This document shows positions 1 to 8,622 of a stretch of DNA of 44,003 nucleotides, in pieces; position 1 is the stretch's first letter; each line of letters begins with the position of its first letter. The position numbers and the translations under genes are program-made. The notes beneath the pieces are model-generated. The model was not told the DNA's origin. It worked only from the letters and a program-made list of their open reading frames with translations, and did no database searches. The stretch is taken from NCBI GenBank assembly GCA_025359805.1, contig JANYDU010000008.1, positions 1-44,003 of the forward strand, in the 5' to 3' direction. This DNA is from Bacteroidota bacterium. GTDB lineage: Bacteria > Bacteroidota > Bacteroidia > UKL13-3.

Positions 1-295
1 CTTTTTTAATACGTTCTTACTTTTTTATCTTCATAAAGTTTTTGTCTTTTTATGCTTTAACTTGCTCTAGCACTTTAAATGGAGAATCCGCTTAAACAAC
101 CCCCTCCTGTCCGCACAACTATACTACAGAGCTTTTACACATGGCCTTCCCAGAATCGTTTTGTTACCGAGTGGAGTCCCAGTATATAAAAGAAACGGAA
201 ATAATTACCCAAAAGATGATTGTAGAATAAATGTTTTTAGGCATAAAAATTTTTTAATAATCAACAAAGTATAGGGATAAAAAAATGGGTAAAAT
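1..295. other. No recognisable gene (window edge)
   Basis: No convincing gene or RNA is seen in this stretch. The only open frame with a start is about 29 codons at 141-230 and resembles nothing I recognise. It has a somewhat higher GC patch near 95-175 than its surroundings, which could be the decayed edge of a gene lying outside the window, but this cannot be shown. Confidence 0.5.
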
Positions 296-333
296 AAAAA
301 GCCATTGTAAATCATATTTACAATGGCTTTTTA
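296..333. terminator. Bidirectional rho-independent terminator after tRNA-Lys
   Basis: A perfect 12-bp inverted repeat (301-312 pairs with 316-327, 3-base loop) is flanked by an A-run on the left and a T-run on the right, so it can end transcription from either side. On the minus strand it begins about 10 bases after the 3' end of tRNA-Lys, which fits a terminator for that gene. Confidence 0.85.
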
Positions 334-337
334 TTTG

Positions 338-410
338 TGATCCCGCTGGGATTCGAACCCAGGACCCCTACATTAAAAGTGTAATGCTCTACCAGCTGAG
401 CTACGGAATC
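338..410 (-). tRNA. tRNA-Lys (anticodon UUU)
   Basis: The reverse complement folds as a full cloverleaf of 73 bases: a 7-bp acceptor stem (GATTCCG with CGGGATC, one T-G wobble), D arm, anticodon stem TTACA/TGTAG around the loop CTTTTAA, giving anticodon TTT, a short variable region, and a T arm with GGTTCGAAT. The CCA end is not encoded, as is usual in Bacteroidota. A strong terminator hairpin follows directly. Confidence 0.95.
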
Positions 411-587
411 ATACTCGCTATTTTTATTTAACGAGGGTGCAAAAATAGAGGCATTTTTTAATTAGCCAAACCCGCTCCGAAAATAATTTCGATTACTTAC
501 TCACATTCCTTGTGCACTAAGTGTTTAGCACTAAAAAAAATGTTTTTTTAGTTTTGAATTGCCACAAATTAAGTCTGAAATCCGAGC

Positions 588-2141
588 TTATTTGCTTTCC
601 ATTACAATAAATGGAACAATCATTTCTTCCAAAGATATTCCTCCATGTTGAAACGAATTGTTATACATGTTTACGTGGTAATTATAGTTATTTGGATACA
701 CCATAAAGTGATCTTCGGCTGCAAATACAAATCGTGAACTTACATTTAGTTTTGGCAAAAATGCTTCTGATGGATCTTTAATGGTAAACAAATCACTCTC
801 ATTGTAATTCAAATTTTTTCCTTGTTTGTATCTTAAGTTTGTGCTGGTATGCCTATCGCCAACAATTTTTACAGGATTGCTCACTCTAATGGATCCATGA
901 TCAGTAGTAATTATGAGTTTTGCCTTTTTACTTGCAATGCGTTTTAGTGCATCCATTAAAGGAGAATGTTCGAGCCAAGAAGCAGTAATGGAGCGATACG
1001 CAGCTTCATCTTCAGCAAGTTCTTTCATCACATTCATTTCGGTGCGAACATGACTTAGCATATCAACAAAATTGTAAACAATTACATTAAATTTATTGCT
1101 AAACATATTTGGAATATCATCTACCAAACGCTTGCCTGCATCTAAGTTTGTAATTTTAGTGTATGAGAATTTATCTTTATATCCCAAGCGTTGAAGTTGT
1201 GTGGCTAACAATTCTTGCTCGTGCATATTTTTACCTTCATCTTCCTCTTCATCTACCCAAAGGTCAGGATATATTTTATTGATTTCGGAAGGCATCATTC
1301 CTGCAAAAAAAGCATTACGCGCATAATGTGTAGTGGTGGGAAGGATTGTTAAATAAGTTTCATCACTTACTAAATTAAACAACTCACTAAATTGATTTTG
1401 CAACATTTTCCATTGATCGTAACGGAAATTATCAAGCAATAAAAGAAAAACGGGTTCATTCACATTTAATTCGGGATACACTTTTTTCTTCATCACAGTA
1501 TGGCTCATGGCTGGAGTTTTATCATCGCTCTTGCGCAAAAAATTAATATAATTTTGTTTCACAAATCGAGTCCATGCTCGGTTGGCTTCGCTCTTTTGCA
1601 TCAACATAATTTCATCCATTCCCGTATCCTGACTTTTACTTAACTCCAATTCCCAGTATACTAATTTTTTATAAAGGGTTTCCCAAGAAGTATAATCCAA
1701 ATCATCGTTTAACTCCATTCCAATTTGACGAAACTCTTGTTGATATCCTTGAGCAGTTTTTTCACTCACCAAACGTTTATTATCTAATTGTTTTTTGATA
1801 GATAGTAAAATCTGGTTGGGATTAACAGGCTTAATTAAATAATCGGCAATTTTACTACCAATGGCTTCCTCCATTATATGTTCTTCTTCACTTTTGGTAA
1901 TCATAATTATAGGCACATCAGGCTTAGTGTTTTTTATTTGAGTAAGTGCTTCGAGTCCTGATATTCCTGGCATATTTTCATCTAAAAAAATAATATCAAA
2001 ATGATTATTTTTACTGGCTTCTACGGCATCCAATCCATTTGTTACTGGTGTTACTTCGTAGCCTTTACTTTTAAGAAATAAGATATGAGGTTTTAATAAA
2101 TCAATTTCATCATCAGCCCATAATATGTGTGTATTCTGCAT
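588..2141 (-). CDS. porX: PorX-type response regulator with PglZ domain (T9SS control)
   Basis: This is a two-domain response regulator. Residues 1-120 are a receiver domain with the acidic pair D10/D11, the phospho-acceptor Asp54 (in FLDENMPG) and Lys104. Residues from about 230 to 517 form a PglZ domain of the alkaline-phosphatase fold: metal-binding Asp236 (LLLDNFRYD), the nucleophile Thr region 268-270 (PTTTHYARN), D359/H363 and D413/H414 (TTDHGS). In P. gingivalis PorX is phosphorylated by PorY and controls T9SS genes with the sigma factor SigP, and its PglZ domain has nucleotide phosphodiesterase activity. Length 517 aa is normal for the family. It is divergent from the HD/lpx operon and has no sensor kinase next to it. 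T9SS cargo proteins at the far end of the window show that the system is present. Confidence 0.93.
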   Translation of the reverse strand: MQNTHILWADDEIDLLKPHILFLKSKGYEVTPVTNGLDAVEASKNNHFDIIFLDENMPGISGLEALTQIKNTKPDVPIIMITKSEEEHIMEEAIGSKIADYLIKPVNPNQILLSIKKQLDNKRLVSEKTAQGYQQEFRQIGMELNDDLDYTSWETLYKKLVYWELELSKSQDTGMDEIMLMQKSEANRAWTRFVKQNYINFLRKSDDKTPAMSHTVMKKKVYPELNVNEPVFLLLLDNFRYDQWKMLQNQFSELFNLVSDETYLTILPTTTHYARNAFFAGMMPSEINKIYPDLWVDEEEDEGKNMHEQELLATQLQRLGYKDKFSYTKITNLDAGKRLVDDIPNMFSNKFNVIVYNFVDMLSHVRTEMNVMKELAEDEAAYRSITASWLEHSPLMDALKRIASKKAKLIITTDHGSIRVSNPVKIVGDRHTSTNLRYKQGKNLNYNESDLFTIKDPSEAFLPKLNVSSRFVFAAEDHFMVYPNNYNYHVNMYNNSFQHGGISLEEMIVPFIVMESK

Positions 2142-2198
2142 AAAAATCTATTTTTGTTTTTTGAGATTACGAAAATAACGTATTAACAGAGTTTTATT

Positions 2199-3434
2199 GT
2201 GCAGCATTTGAATAACAAGAAAAAAATCATCAACGATCCTGTATATGGATTTGTAAGAGTGCCGAGTGAATTGATTTATGATTTGATTGAACATCCCTAT
2301 TTTCAGCGCTTGAGAAGAATAAAGCAATTAGGGTTATCAAACTTAGTTTATCCAGGAGCATTGCATACCAGATTTCAACATGTGATTGGTGCTATGAGTT
2401 TAACGGTTCAAGCCGTTGATATTTTACGCACTAAAGGAATTGATATTTCTGATGAAGAAAAAGATTCAGTATGTGCAGCTGTATTATTGCATGATATGGG
2501 GCATGGTCCATACTCACACGCGCTTGAAGAAGTGCTTATTAAAAATGTTGATCATGAATCTATTTCTTTGGCATTTATGAATATACTAAATGAAGAGATG
2601 AATGGGCGATTAAATTTGTGTATTCAGATTTTTAAAAATGAATATTCGAAAAAATTTTTACACCAACTAGTTTCGAGCCAATTGGATATGGATAGGTTGG
2701 ATTATTTACGCAGAGATAGTTTTTATACTGGTGTGCAAGAAGGGGTAATTGGGCACGATAGAATTATCAATATGTTAAATGTACACCATGATGAAATGGT
2801 AATTGATGAGAAAGGAATTTATTCTATAGAAAAATTTTTAATAGCTCGAAGATTAATGTATTGGCAAGTGTATTTGCACAAAACGGTTGTAGCTGCCGAA
2901 ACTTTATTGGTAAAAATTTTACAACGCGCTTCGCAACTTGCTGATAATGGTATTGAGCTATTTGCGTCTCCGGCATTTCATTATTTTTTATATAACAAAC
3001 CAGGTAAAGAAATATTTTTTTCAAATTCAGATGTATTAAAATTATATAGTGAACTAGATGATTTTGACATCATGTCGTCTATAAAAGTTTGGTGCCATCA
3101 TGAGGATAAAATTTTAAGTGAATTATGTCTGATGTTGCGCGACAGAAAATTATCAAGAATAGACATTCAATCTACCCAATTTAATAAAGATGAAATGGAG
3201 AAAATTAAATTAGAAGTAGCCGATAAAAAAGAAATTTCAATGGATGATACACACTATTTTGTTTATACAGATAGTGTAAAAAATAGTGCTTATAGCCTTG
3301 ATGGTTTTAATATAAAAGTGTTGTTTAAAAATGGGCAAACAATGGATATTGTTGAAGCCTCTGATCAGTATAATATTTCGGCACTTTCAAACACTGTTAC
3401 TAAGTACTTTTTATGTTATCCAAAAAATATATAA
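2199..3434 (+). CDS. HD-domain phosphohydrolase
   Basis: A 411-aa cytoplasmic protein of the HD superfamily in the dGTPase/SAMHD1-like branch. The metal site is intact: His56/His61 in HTRFQHVIG, His98-Asp99 in LLHDMGHGPYSH, and the distal Asp in SQLDMDRLDYL (about 163). The substrate is unknown; members of this branch act on nucleotides or nucleotide second messengers. It is the first gene of a plus-strand run with lpxD, lpxC/fabZ and lpxA (30 bases to lpxD), so it is likely co-transcribed with lipid A genes, an arrangement common in Bacteroidota. The start is GTG at 2199; a TTG at 2208 is an alternative. No ATG exists upstream of the conserved region. Confidence 0.85.
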   Translation: MQHLNNKKKIINDPVYGFVRVPSELIYDLIEHPYFQRLRRIKQLGLSNLVYPGALHTRFQHVIGAMSLTVQAVDILRTKGIDISDEEKDSVCAAVLLHDMGHGPYSHALEEVLIKNVDHESISLAFMNILNEEMNGRLNLCIQIFKNEYSKKFLHQLVSSQLDMDRLDYLRRDSFYTGVQEGVIGHDRIINMLNVHHDEMVIDEKGIYSIEKFLIARRLMYWQVYLHKTVVAAETLLVKILQRASQLADNGIELFASPAFHYFLYNKPGKEIFFSNSDVLKLYSELDDFDIMSSIKVWCHHEDKILSELCLMLRDRKLSRIDIQSTQFNKDEMEKIKLEVADKKEISMDDTHYFVYTDSVKNSAYSLDGFNIKVLFKNGQTMDIVEASDQYNISALSNTVTKYFLCYPKNI

Positions 3435-3464
3435 ATTGCCTGCTTATACAGAATGTAAAAATAA

Positions 3465-4511
3465 ATGCAAATAACTGTAGCAGAACTTAGTAAGTTATTA
3501 AATGGAGAAGTAATTGGTAACCCCGAAATAATTGTTTCTAAAGTAGCCAAAATTGAAGAGGGCGAAATTCATGCCTTGTCGTTTTTAGCCAATCCAAAAT
3601 ATGAACAATACTTATATATAACAAAGTCTTCGGCAGTATTAGTCAATAAATCTTTTCAACCCACATCACCAGTATCCACAACCTTAATTAAGGTAGATGA
3701 TGCTTATGCAAGCTTTACTTTTTTATTAGAAAAATTTGGAAATTCATCATCACAAAAAATAGGAATTGAACCCACTGCGGTTGTCGCGTCATCAGTTAAA
3801 ACGGAAAAAAAAGTTTGGATTGGAGCATTAACTTGTGTGGAGGAAAATGTAGAAATAGGAGAGGGTTCAAAAATATTTCCACAGGTGTATTTAGGCGAAA
3901 ATGTGAAGATTGGAAGCCATTGCATTATTTATCCTGGAGTTAAAATTTATCACAATTGTGTGATTGGAAATAATTGCATTATTCATTCGGGAACTGTTAT
4001 TGGAAGTGATGGTTTTGGATTTGCTCCATTACCTGATAGGTCGTATAAAAAAATTCCTCAAACTGGAAATGTAATAGTGGAAGATGATGTAGAAATGGGT
4101 GCAAATTGTTCCATAGACCGAGCAACAATGGGAAGTACTATTATTAGAAAAGGAGTGAAGCTGGATAATTTTATTCAAATTGCACATAATGTTGAAATAG
4201 GAGAACATACCGTTATTGCATCACAATCGGGTGTGGCAGGAAGTACAAAAATTGGCAAGTATTGCATTCTTGCTGGACAGGTTGGAGTTGTGGGGCATGT
4301 AAGTATTGCTGATGGATCCATCATTGGAGCACAAAGTGGGATTAGTGGAAACATCAAAGAACCCAATTTAAAATGGTTTGGCAGTCCGGCTTTTGATTAT
4401 AAAGATGCGCTTAAATCGGTTGTTGTGTATAAACAATTACCATCAATTGAAAAACGAATAAAAGAATTAGAAAATACCATTTTAGAATTACAAAAAAATC
4501 AACAATTATAA
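3465..4511 (+). CDS. lpxD: UDP-3-O-acylglucosamine N-acyltransferase (LpxD)
   Basis: LpxD adds the second 3-hydroxyacyl chain, from acyl-ACP, to the 2-amino group of UDP-3-O-acyl-glucosamine, the third step of lipid A synthesis. The 348-aa protein has the N-terminal uridine-binding domain (about 1-100) followed by a left-handed beta-helix of hexapeptide repeats (about 105-320). The catalytic His is seen at 241 in QIAHNVEIGEH. A short helical C-terminal tail (KRIKELENTILELQK) fits the usual trimer coiled tail. It sits between the HD phosphohydrolase and lpxC/fabZ in one operon. Confidence 0.97.
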   Translation: MQITVAELSKLLNGEVIGNPEIIVSKVAKIEEGEIHALSFLANPKYEQYLYITKSSAVLVNKSFQPTSPVSTTLIKVDDAYASFTFLLEKFGNSSSQKIGIEPTAVVASSVKTEKKVWIGALTCVEENVEIGEGSKIFPQVYLGENVKIGSHCIIYPGVKIYHNCVIGNNCIIHSGTVIGSDGFGFAPLPDRSYKKIPQTGNVIVEDDVEMGANCSIDRATMGSTIIRKGVKLDNFIQIAHNVEIGEHTVIASQSGVAGSTKIGKYCILAGQVGVVGHVSIADGSIIGAQSGISGNIKEPNLKWFGSPAFDYKDALKSVVVYKQLPSIEKRIKELENTILELQKNQQL

Positions 4512-4555
4512 TATCATCTCTTTTGTTTTAAGTTGATGAATTGAAAAAAAATAAC

Positions 4556-5941
4556 ATGAAGCAAACAACGATAAAAAAATCTGTTTCGATAAGCGGAGTT
4601 GGTTTACACACCGGACAAGAAGTAATGATGACGTTTAATCCGGCACCTGATAATCATGGAATAAAGTTTCAACGAATTGATTTACCAGGCAAACCAATTA
4701 TTGATGCCGATGTAGATAATGTTACGGATGTTTCAAGAGGAACAACCATTGAACAAAATGGAGGAAAAGTTGCCACTGTTGAACATGTAATGGCATCACT
4801 CGCAGGATTAGAAATTGATAATTGCCTTATTCATATTAATGCTGATGAAACACCCATTATGGATGGGAGTGCACGTTATTTTATTAAGGTGTTAAAAGAT
4901 TCGGGCATTCAACATTTAGAAGCAGAAAGAGAATATTTTACTATTCCACAAAACGTATATTACCATGAAAACGATAGGCAAGTAGAGATGATTGCCATGC
5001 CATTAGACGATTATCGGTTAACAGTTATGGTTGATTATAATTCAACCGTTTTGGGGAGTCAGCATGCTTCTATCACCAGTTTAAAAGAGTTTGAATCAGA
5101 AATTGCATCGTGCCGAACTTTTTGTTTTTTACATGAATTGGAAATGCTTTACAACAATAATTTAATTAGAGGTGGTGATTTAAATAATGCTATTGTAATT
5201 GTTGATAGAGTAATTGAAGATGATGAGTTGGATCACTTGGCAAAAATGTTTAATAAGCCAAAAGTAGAAGTTAAAAAAGAAGGCATTTTAAATAATGTTG
5301 ATTTGCGTTTTCATAACGAACCTGCTCGTCATAAACTGTTAGATTTAATTGGTGATTTAGCATTAATAGGTGTTCCAATAAAAGCTCAAATTATGGCTGC
5401 TCGACCGGGGCATGCAGCCAATGTTGCTTTTGGTAAAAAAATAAAAGCGCTGATTAAAAAAGCCCGAAACAATGTTCATGTTCCTAAATACGATCCTAAC
5501 AAAGAACCTGTTTTTAACACACAACAAATTTCAGATATGTTGCCTCATAAATATCCTTTTTTATTGGTGGATAAGGTAATTCAAATGGGAGCAAGCCATG
5601 TTGTGGCTATTAAAAATGTAACGATAAATGAACCGTTTTTTCAAGGACATTTTCCTGGAAACCCTGTAATGCCGGGAGTATTAATTATTGAAGCAATGGC
5701 TCAAGCGGGAGGGGTTTTAATTTTATCGCAAGTAGAAGATCCAATGAGTTACAATACGTATTTCATGAAAATTGATAATGCAAAATTCAAGGAAAAAGTA
5801 TTACCGGGCGATACGTTAATTTTTAGGTTGGATTTAATTTCACCCATTCGCAGAGGTGTATGTGTGATGAAAGCCAATGCATTTGTTGGCGATAAATTAG
5901 TTTGTGAAGCAGAATTAATGGCACAAATAGCAAAAAAATAA
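4556..5941 (+). CDS. lpxC/fabZ: LpxC-FabZ fusion: UDP-3-O-acyl-GlcNAc deacetylase / 3-hydroxyacyl-ACP dehydratase
   Basis: A 461-aa bifunctional enzyme. Residues 1-300 are LpxC, the zinc deacetylase committing flux to lipid A, with ligands His77 (TVEHVMA), His259 and Asp263 (RHKLLDLIGD) and catalytic His286 (RPGHAAN). Residues about 320-461 are FabZ with a hot-dog fold and the catalytic pair His365 (QGHFPGNP) and Glu379 (IEAMAQ). The fusion is characteristic of Bacteroidota and related phyla. I chose ATG 4556 (MKQTTIKKSV) because homology begins there; a TTG at 4541 is in frame. Fusion of the two activities links hydroxyacyl-ACP consumption by fatty acid synthesis with lipid A synthesis. Confidence 0.97.
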   Translation: MKQTTIKKSVSISGVGLHTGQEVMMTFNPAPDNHGIKFQRIDLPGKPIIDADVDNVTDVSRGTTIEQNGGKVATVEHVMASLAGLEIDNCLIHINADETPIMDGSARYFIKVLKDSGIQHLEAEREYFTIPQNVYYHENDRQVEMIAMPLDDYRLTVMVDYNSTVLGSQHASITSLKEFESEIASCRTFCFLHELEMLYNNNLIRGGDLNNAIVIVDRVIEDDELDHLAKMFNKPKVEVKKEGILNNVDLRFHNEPARHKLLDLIGDLALIGVPIKAQIMAARPGHAANVAFGKKIKALIKKARNNVHVPKYDPNKEPVFNTQQISDMLPHKYPFLLVDKVIQMGASHVVAIKNVTINEPFFQGHFPGNPVMPGVLIIEAMAQAGGVLILSQVEDPMSYNTYFMKIDNAKFKEKVLPGDTLIFRLDLISPIRRGVCVMKANAFVGDKLVCEAELMAQIAKK

Positions 5942-6021
5942 AATCAAGTTGTAGCAGTAAAAATGGTATTCAGTATTCATTTTTGCATCTACACATTTAA
6001 TCATCATCACATTAACAAAAC

Positions 6022-6807
6022 ATGACTCAATCATTAGCATATATTGATCCCCAAGCCAAGATAGCAGCCAATGTTGTTATTGAACCTTTTACAACTATTC
6101 ATAAAGATGTTGAGATTGGCGAAGGCACTTGGATTGCATCAAACGTTACCATTTTTCCGGGTGCACGTATTGGTAAAAATTGTAAAATTTTCCCGGGTGC
6201 AGTGATTGCTGCAATTCCTCAAGATTTAAAATTTGATGGCGAAAATACCATTGTAAAAATTGGCGATAATACCACCATCAGAGAATGTGTTACCATAAAC
6301 AGAGGTACAGTTGATAAAAATAAAACTGAAGTGGGAAGCAATTGTTTATTGATGGCTTACGTGCATTTGGCGCATGATGTTACTGTGGGCGATAATGTAA
6401 TTATTGCCAATGGAGTTCAGGTTGCAGGGCATGTAGATATACATGATAACGCTCGTATTGGCGGGCTCTCGGCAGTTCATCAATTTGTAACTATAGGAAG
6501 GCATGTGATGATAGAAGGAGGAAGTATGGTGAGTAAAGATGTTCCTCCATTTGTTAAGGCTGGGCGTTATCCATTATCTTATGAAGGTGTAAATTCAATT
6601 GGATTACGTAGAAGTGGTTTTACTTCCGAAAAAATAAATGAGATACAAGATATTTATCGTTTTTTATTTGTTCAAAATAGCAATATGAGTAAAGCAATTT
6701 TACAAGTAGAAGCAAATATGAATGTATCCTCTGAACGTGATGAAATACTTGGTTTTGTTAAAGATTCGGAGCGTGGTGTGATGAAGGGATTTCAAAATCG
6801 TAAATAA
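6022..6807 (+). CDS. lpxA: UDP-GlcNAc O-acyltransferase (LpxA)
   Basis: LpxA performs the first acylation of lipid A synthesis, moving a 3-hydroxyacyl chain from ACP to the 3-OH of UDP-GlcNAc. The 261-aa length is normal. Residues 1-190 are hexapeptide beta-helix repeats; the catalytic His is 118 in VHLAHDVTVGD, matching E. coli His125. A helical C-terminal domain follows. It is separated from lpxC/fabZ by 80 bases, enough for an internal promoter, but the order lpxD, lpxC/fabZ, lpxA is conserved in the phylum. lpxB and lpxK are not in this window. Confidence 0.96.
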   Translation: MTQSLAYIDPQAKIAANVVIEPFTTIHKDVEIGEGTWIASNVTIFPGARIGKNCKIFPGAVIAAIPQDLKFDGENTIVKIGDNTTIRECVTINRGTVDKNKTEVGSNCLLMAYVHLAHDVTVGDNVIIANGVQVAGHVDIHDNARIGGLSAVHQFVTIGRHVMIEGGSMVSKDVPPFVKAGRYPLSYEGVNSIGLRRSGFTSEKINEIQDIYRFLFVQNSNMSKAILQVEANMNVSSERDEILGFVKDSERGVMKGFQNRK

Positions 6808-6813
6808 TAAATT

Positions 6814-7437
6814 TTGAAAATACTATTGGAACAAGTTGGCAAAAAGTTTAACCGTCAATGGTTGTTCAAAGATATCAACTATACATTTGATGAACATAAA
6901 TCGTATGCAATTATTGGAAATAATGGCAGCGGAAAATCTACTTTACTTCAACTCATTTATGGTTTTCAAACTACAAGTATTGGAAACATTGTTATCACAC
7001 AAAATCAACAAACTATTCTTCCATATCAAGTTCATCTTTATGCTGCATTTGTAGCTCCATATTTAGAATTATTAGAAGAGTTTACATTGTATGAAATGCT
7101 TATGTTTCATTTTCAGTTTAAAGAAAAAAGTGCTTCACTTTCTGTTGATGAAATGATTGAAATTAGTAATCTTCAAAGCAGTAAAAATAAGCAGATTAAA
7201 TTGTTTTCATCGGGCATGAAACAACGGCTTAAATTAGCACTTACTTTTTTTAGTAATGCTCCGCTTTTATTATTGGATGAACCTTGCAGTAACTTAGATG
7301 CACAAGGCATTGAGTGGTATCACGAGATGATTAAAAATGTTATTGGAAAACGGACTGTCATCATTGCCTCTAACCAAAATTATGAATATGATTTTTGTGA
7401 TGCAGCATTAAATATTGCGGATTTTCGGCATCAATAA
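6814..7437 (+). CDS. ABC transporter ATP-binding protein (no adjacent permease)
   Basis: A 207-aa single ATPase domain. Walker A is GNNGSGKST at 35-43, the signature is a divergent FSSGMKQRLKL, and Walker B with the D-loop reads LLLLDEPCSNLD. No membrane segments are present and no permease gene is adjacent, so its membrane partner must be elsewhere, or it acts without one. It starts only 6 bases after the lpxA stop with a TTG codon (6814), so it is translated from the lpx operon; an envelope-related substrate is therefore plausible but not shown. Confidence 0.85.
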   Translation: MKILLEQVGKKFNRQWLFKDINYTFDEHKSYAIIGNNGSGKSTLLQLIYGFQTTSIGNIVITQNQQTILPYQVHLYAAFVAPYLELLEEFTLYEMLMFHFQFKEKSASLSVDEMIEISNLQSSKNKQIKLFSSGMKQRLKLALTFFSNAPLLLLDEPCSNLDAQGIEWYHEMIKNVIGKRTVIIASNQNYEYDFCDAALNIADFRHQ

Positions 7438-7484
7438 TTTACGTTCACTTTAATAATTATCTAACACTTAAAAAAGAATTAAAA

Positions 7485-8015
7485 ATGGAAATATTAATCA
7501 CAATTTTACTTGTATTAATCGGCATCATAGCTTTACTTCTAATCATAGCACTTTTTACGAAGAAAGAATATAATGTTCATTGTGAAATAATTATCAATGC
7601 ATCCCAACAAAAAGTTTTTGGCTATCTAAAACAACTAAAAAACCAAGACAACTTTAACAAGTGGGTAATGGCTGACCCAGGTATGAAAAGGGAATTTAAA
7701 GGAACAGATGGCACGGCTGGATTTATTTACGCATGGAATGGAAATGCAAAAGCGGGTGAGGGAGAACAAGAAATTAAAGCAATTACCGAAGGAAAAAGTA
7801 TTGAAACGGAAATTCGTTTTGTAAGACCTTTTGCAGGTATTGCCTATGCAAATATGGTTACAGAATTTGTATCCGATAAGCAAACAAAAGTGACTTGGAG
7901 TAATAAAAGTAAAATGAAATATCCAATGAATATGATGGTGTCAATGGTAGAAAAAATGCTCGCGAAAGACATGGATACAAGTTTATCAACGTTGAAAAAT
8001 ATTCTTGAAAAATAA
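7485..8015 (+). CDS. Membrane-anchored SRPBCC (START-fold) protein
   Basis: A 176-aa protein with one N-terminal membrane helix (about 3-26, followed by KKEY) and a START/SRPBCC ligand-binding fold (about 32-175; begins NVHCEIIINASQQKVFGYL). Proteins of this family (polyketide cyclase/dehydrase-like) bind hydrophobic ligands; no catalytic residue can be assigned. It lies 47 bases after the ABC ATPase and about 160 bases before a second group of SRPBCC genes, which has its own promoter. The membrane anchor distinguishes it from the cytoplasmic family members downstream. Confidence 0.75.
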   Translation: MEILITILLVLIGIIALLLIIALFTKKEYNVHCEIIINASQQKVFGYLKQLKNQDNFNKWVMADPGMKREFKGTDGTAGFIYAWNGNAKAGEGEQEIKAITEGKSIETEIRFVRPFAGIAYANMVTEFVSDKQTKVTWSNKSKMKYPMNMMVSMVEKMLAKDMDTSLSTLKNILEK

Positions 8016-8118
8016 TCAGAACACTTAAAATCAACCGTACATTACTATAACTTTATCTCTATTTCTTCTTAGCAACTATTCAACCGCACAATAAATTTCG
8101 ATAATTTTTTTGAAAAAA

Positions 8119-8150
8119 TTTGCGTAACTAAAAAGTTACTTATATATTTG
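8119..8150 (+). promoter_or_regulatory. Bacteroidota-type promoter of the SRPBCC/ArsR operon
   Basis: TTTG at 8119-8122, a 20-base spacer and TATATTTG at 8143-8150 match the phylum's -33/-7 consensus (TTTG, 19-23 bases, TAnnTTTG) without a mismatch. The expected start of transcription is about 15-20 bases before the ATG at 8173. Two palindromes overlap or flank both boxes (8124-8139 and 8152-8167). Confidence 0.75.
8124..8139. promoter_or_regulatory. Operator palindrome 1 (GTAACT-AAAA-AGTTAC)
   Basis: A perfect 6+6 palindrome with a 4-base A spacer, lying between the -33 and -7 boxes. It is the exact reverse complement of the palindrome at 8152-8167, centred 28 bases away. The most likely ligand is the ArsR-type repressor encoded in the same operon; dyad sites overlapping the promoter are normal for that family. 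Confidence 0.7.
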
Positions 8151-8151
8151 C

Positions 8152-8167
8152 GTAACTTTTTAGTTAC
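8152..8167. promoter_or_regulatory. Operator palindrome 2 (GTAACT-TTTT-AGTTAC)
   Basis: This is the second perfect palindrome, placed just after the -7 box over the expected transcription start. It mirrors the site at 8124-8139. Binding of a dimer at each site would cover the whole promoter, giving autorepression by the operon's ArsR-type protein. Confidence 0.7.
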
Positions 8168-8172
8168 TGATT

Positions 8173-8622
8173 ATGCAAAAAGAAATCAAAAACGAATGGA
8201 TTTATGAGCAATCTCCGAATGAAGTTTGGGAATATCTCACACGAGCAGAGTTAATTGCACTTTGGTTAATGCCAAACAATTTTATGCCAATTCATGGGCA
8301 CGAATTTCAGTTTACTGTAAAACCAATTCCAAGCCTTGATTTGGATGGAATTTTTCATTGTAAGGTGCTTGAAATAGTTCCTTTTCAAAAACTCACTTAT
8401 AGTTGGAAAGGTGGTTCAGGCAATGGAGTTTTTACGCTCGACACGATTGTTGAATGGACTTTGGAAAAATATGGCAATGGAACAAATCTGTTTTTAAAGC
8501 AATCAGGTTTCAAAGAAACTAACCTTTCGATCTTTACATCAATGACCAATGGCTGGCAAGAACATATTCAAAAAATGATTAACCATTTAAATGCAATTAG
8601 TAATGACAGTACAAAGGTTTGA
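8173..8622 (+). CDS. AHSA1/SRPBCC-domain protein (operon gene 1)
   Basis: A 149-aa protein of the AHSA1-like SRPBCC branch. It shows the N-terminal strand followed by SPNEVWEYLTRAELIALWLM, the central TVKPIPSLDLDG...V region and the C-terminal helix GWQEHIQKMINHL, the usual layout. Such proteins often pair with ArsR-type regulators and are thought to bind small hydrophobic ligands; the ligand here is unknown. It is the first gene behind the palindrome-flanked promoter. Its 3' end overlaps the regulator gene by about 20 bases, implying translational coupling. Confidence 0.8.
   Translation: MQKEIKNEWIYEQSPNEVWEYLTRAELIALWLMPNNFMPIHGHEFQFTVKPIPSLDLDGIFHCKVLEIVPFQKLTYSWKGGSGNGVFTLDTIVEWTLEKYGNGTNLFLKQSGFKETNLSIFTSMTNGWQEHIQKMINHLNAISNDSTKV

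Noticed and set aside
141..230. Short ORF near the left edge
   Set aside because: Only 29 codons, no recognisable sequence, no promoter or homology evidence.
338..410. Integration site of a mobile element at tRNA-Lys or tRNA-Leu
   Set aside because: No direct repeat of a tRNA end and no integrase gene is seen in the window.
531..551. A/T hairpin after porX
   Set aside because: The stem is almost only A-T, so it cannot be told from ordinary AT-rich DNA, although a weak porX terminator is possible.
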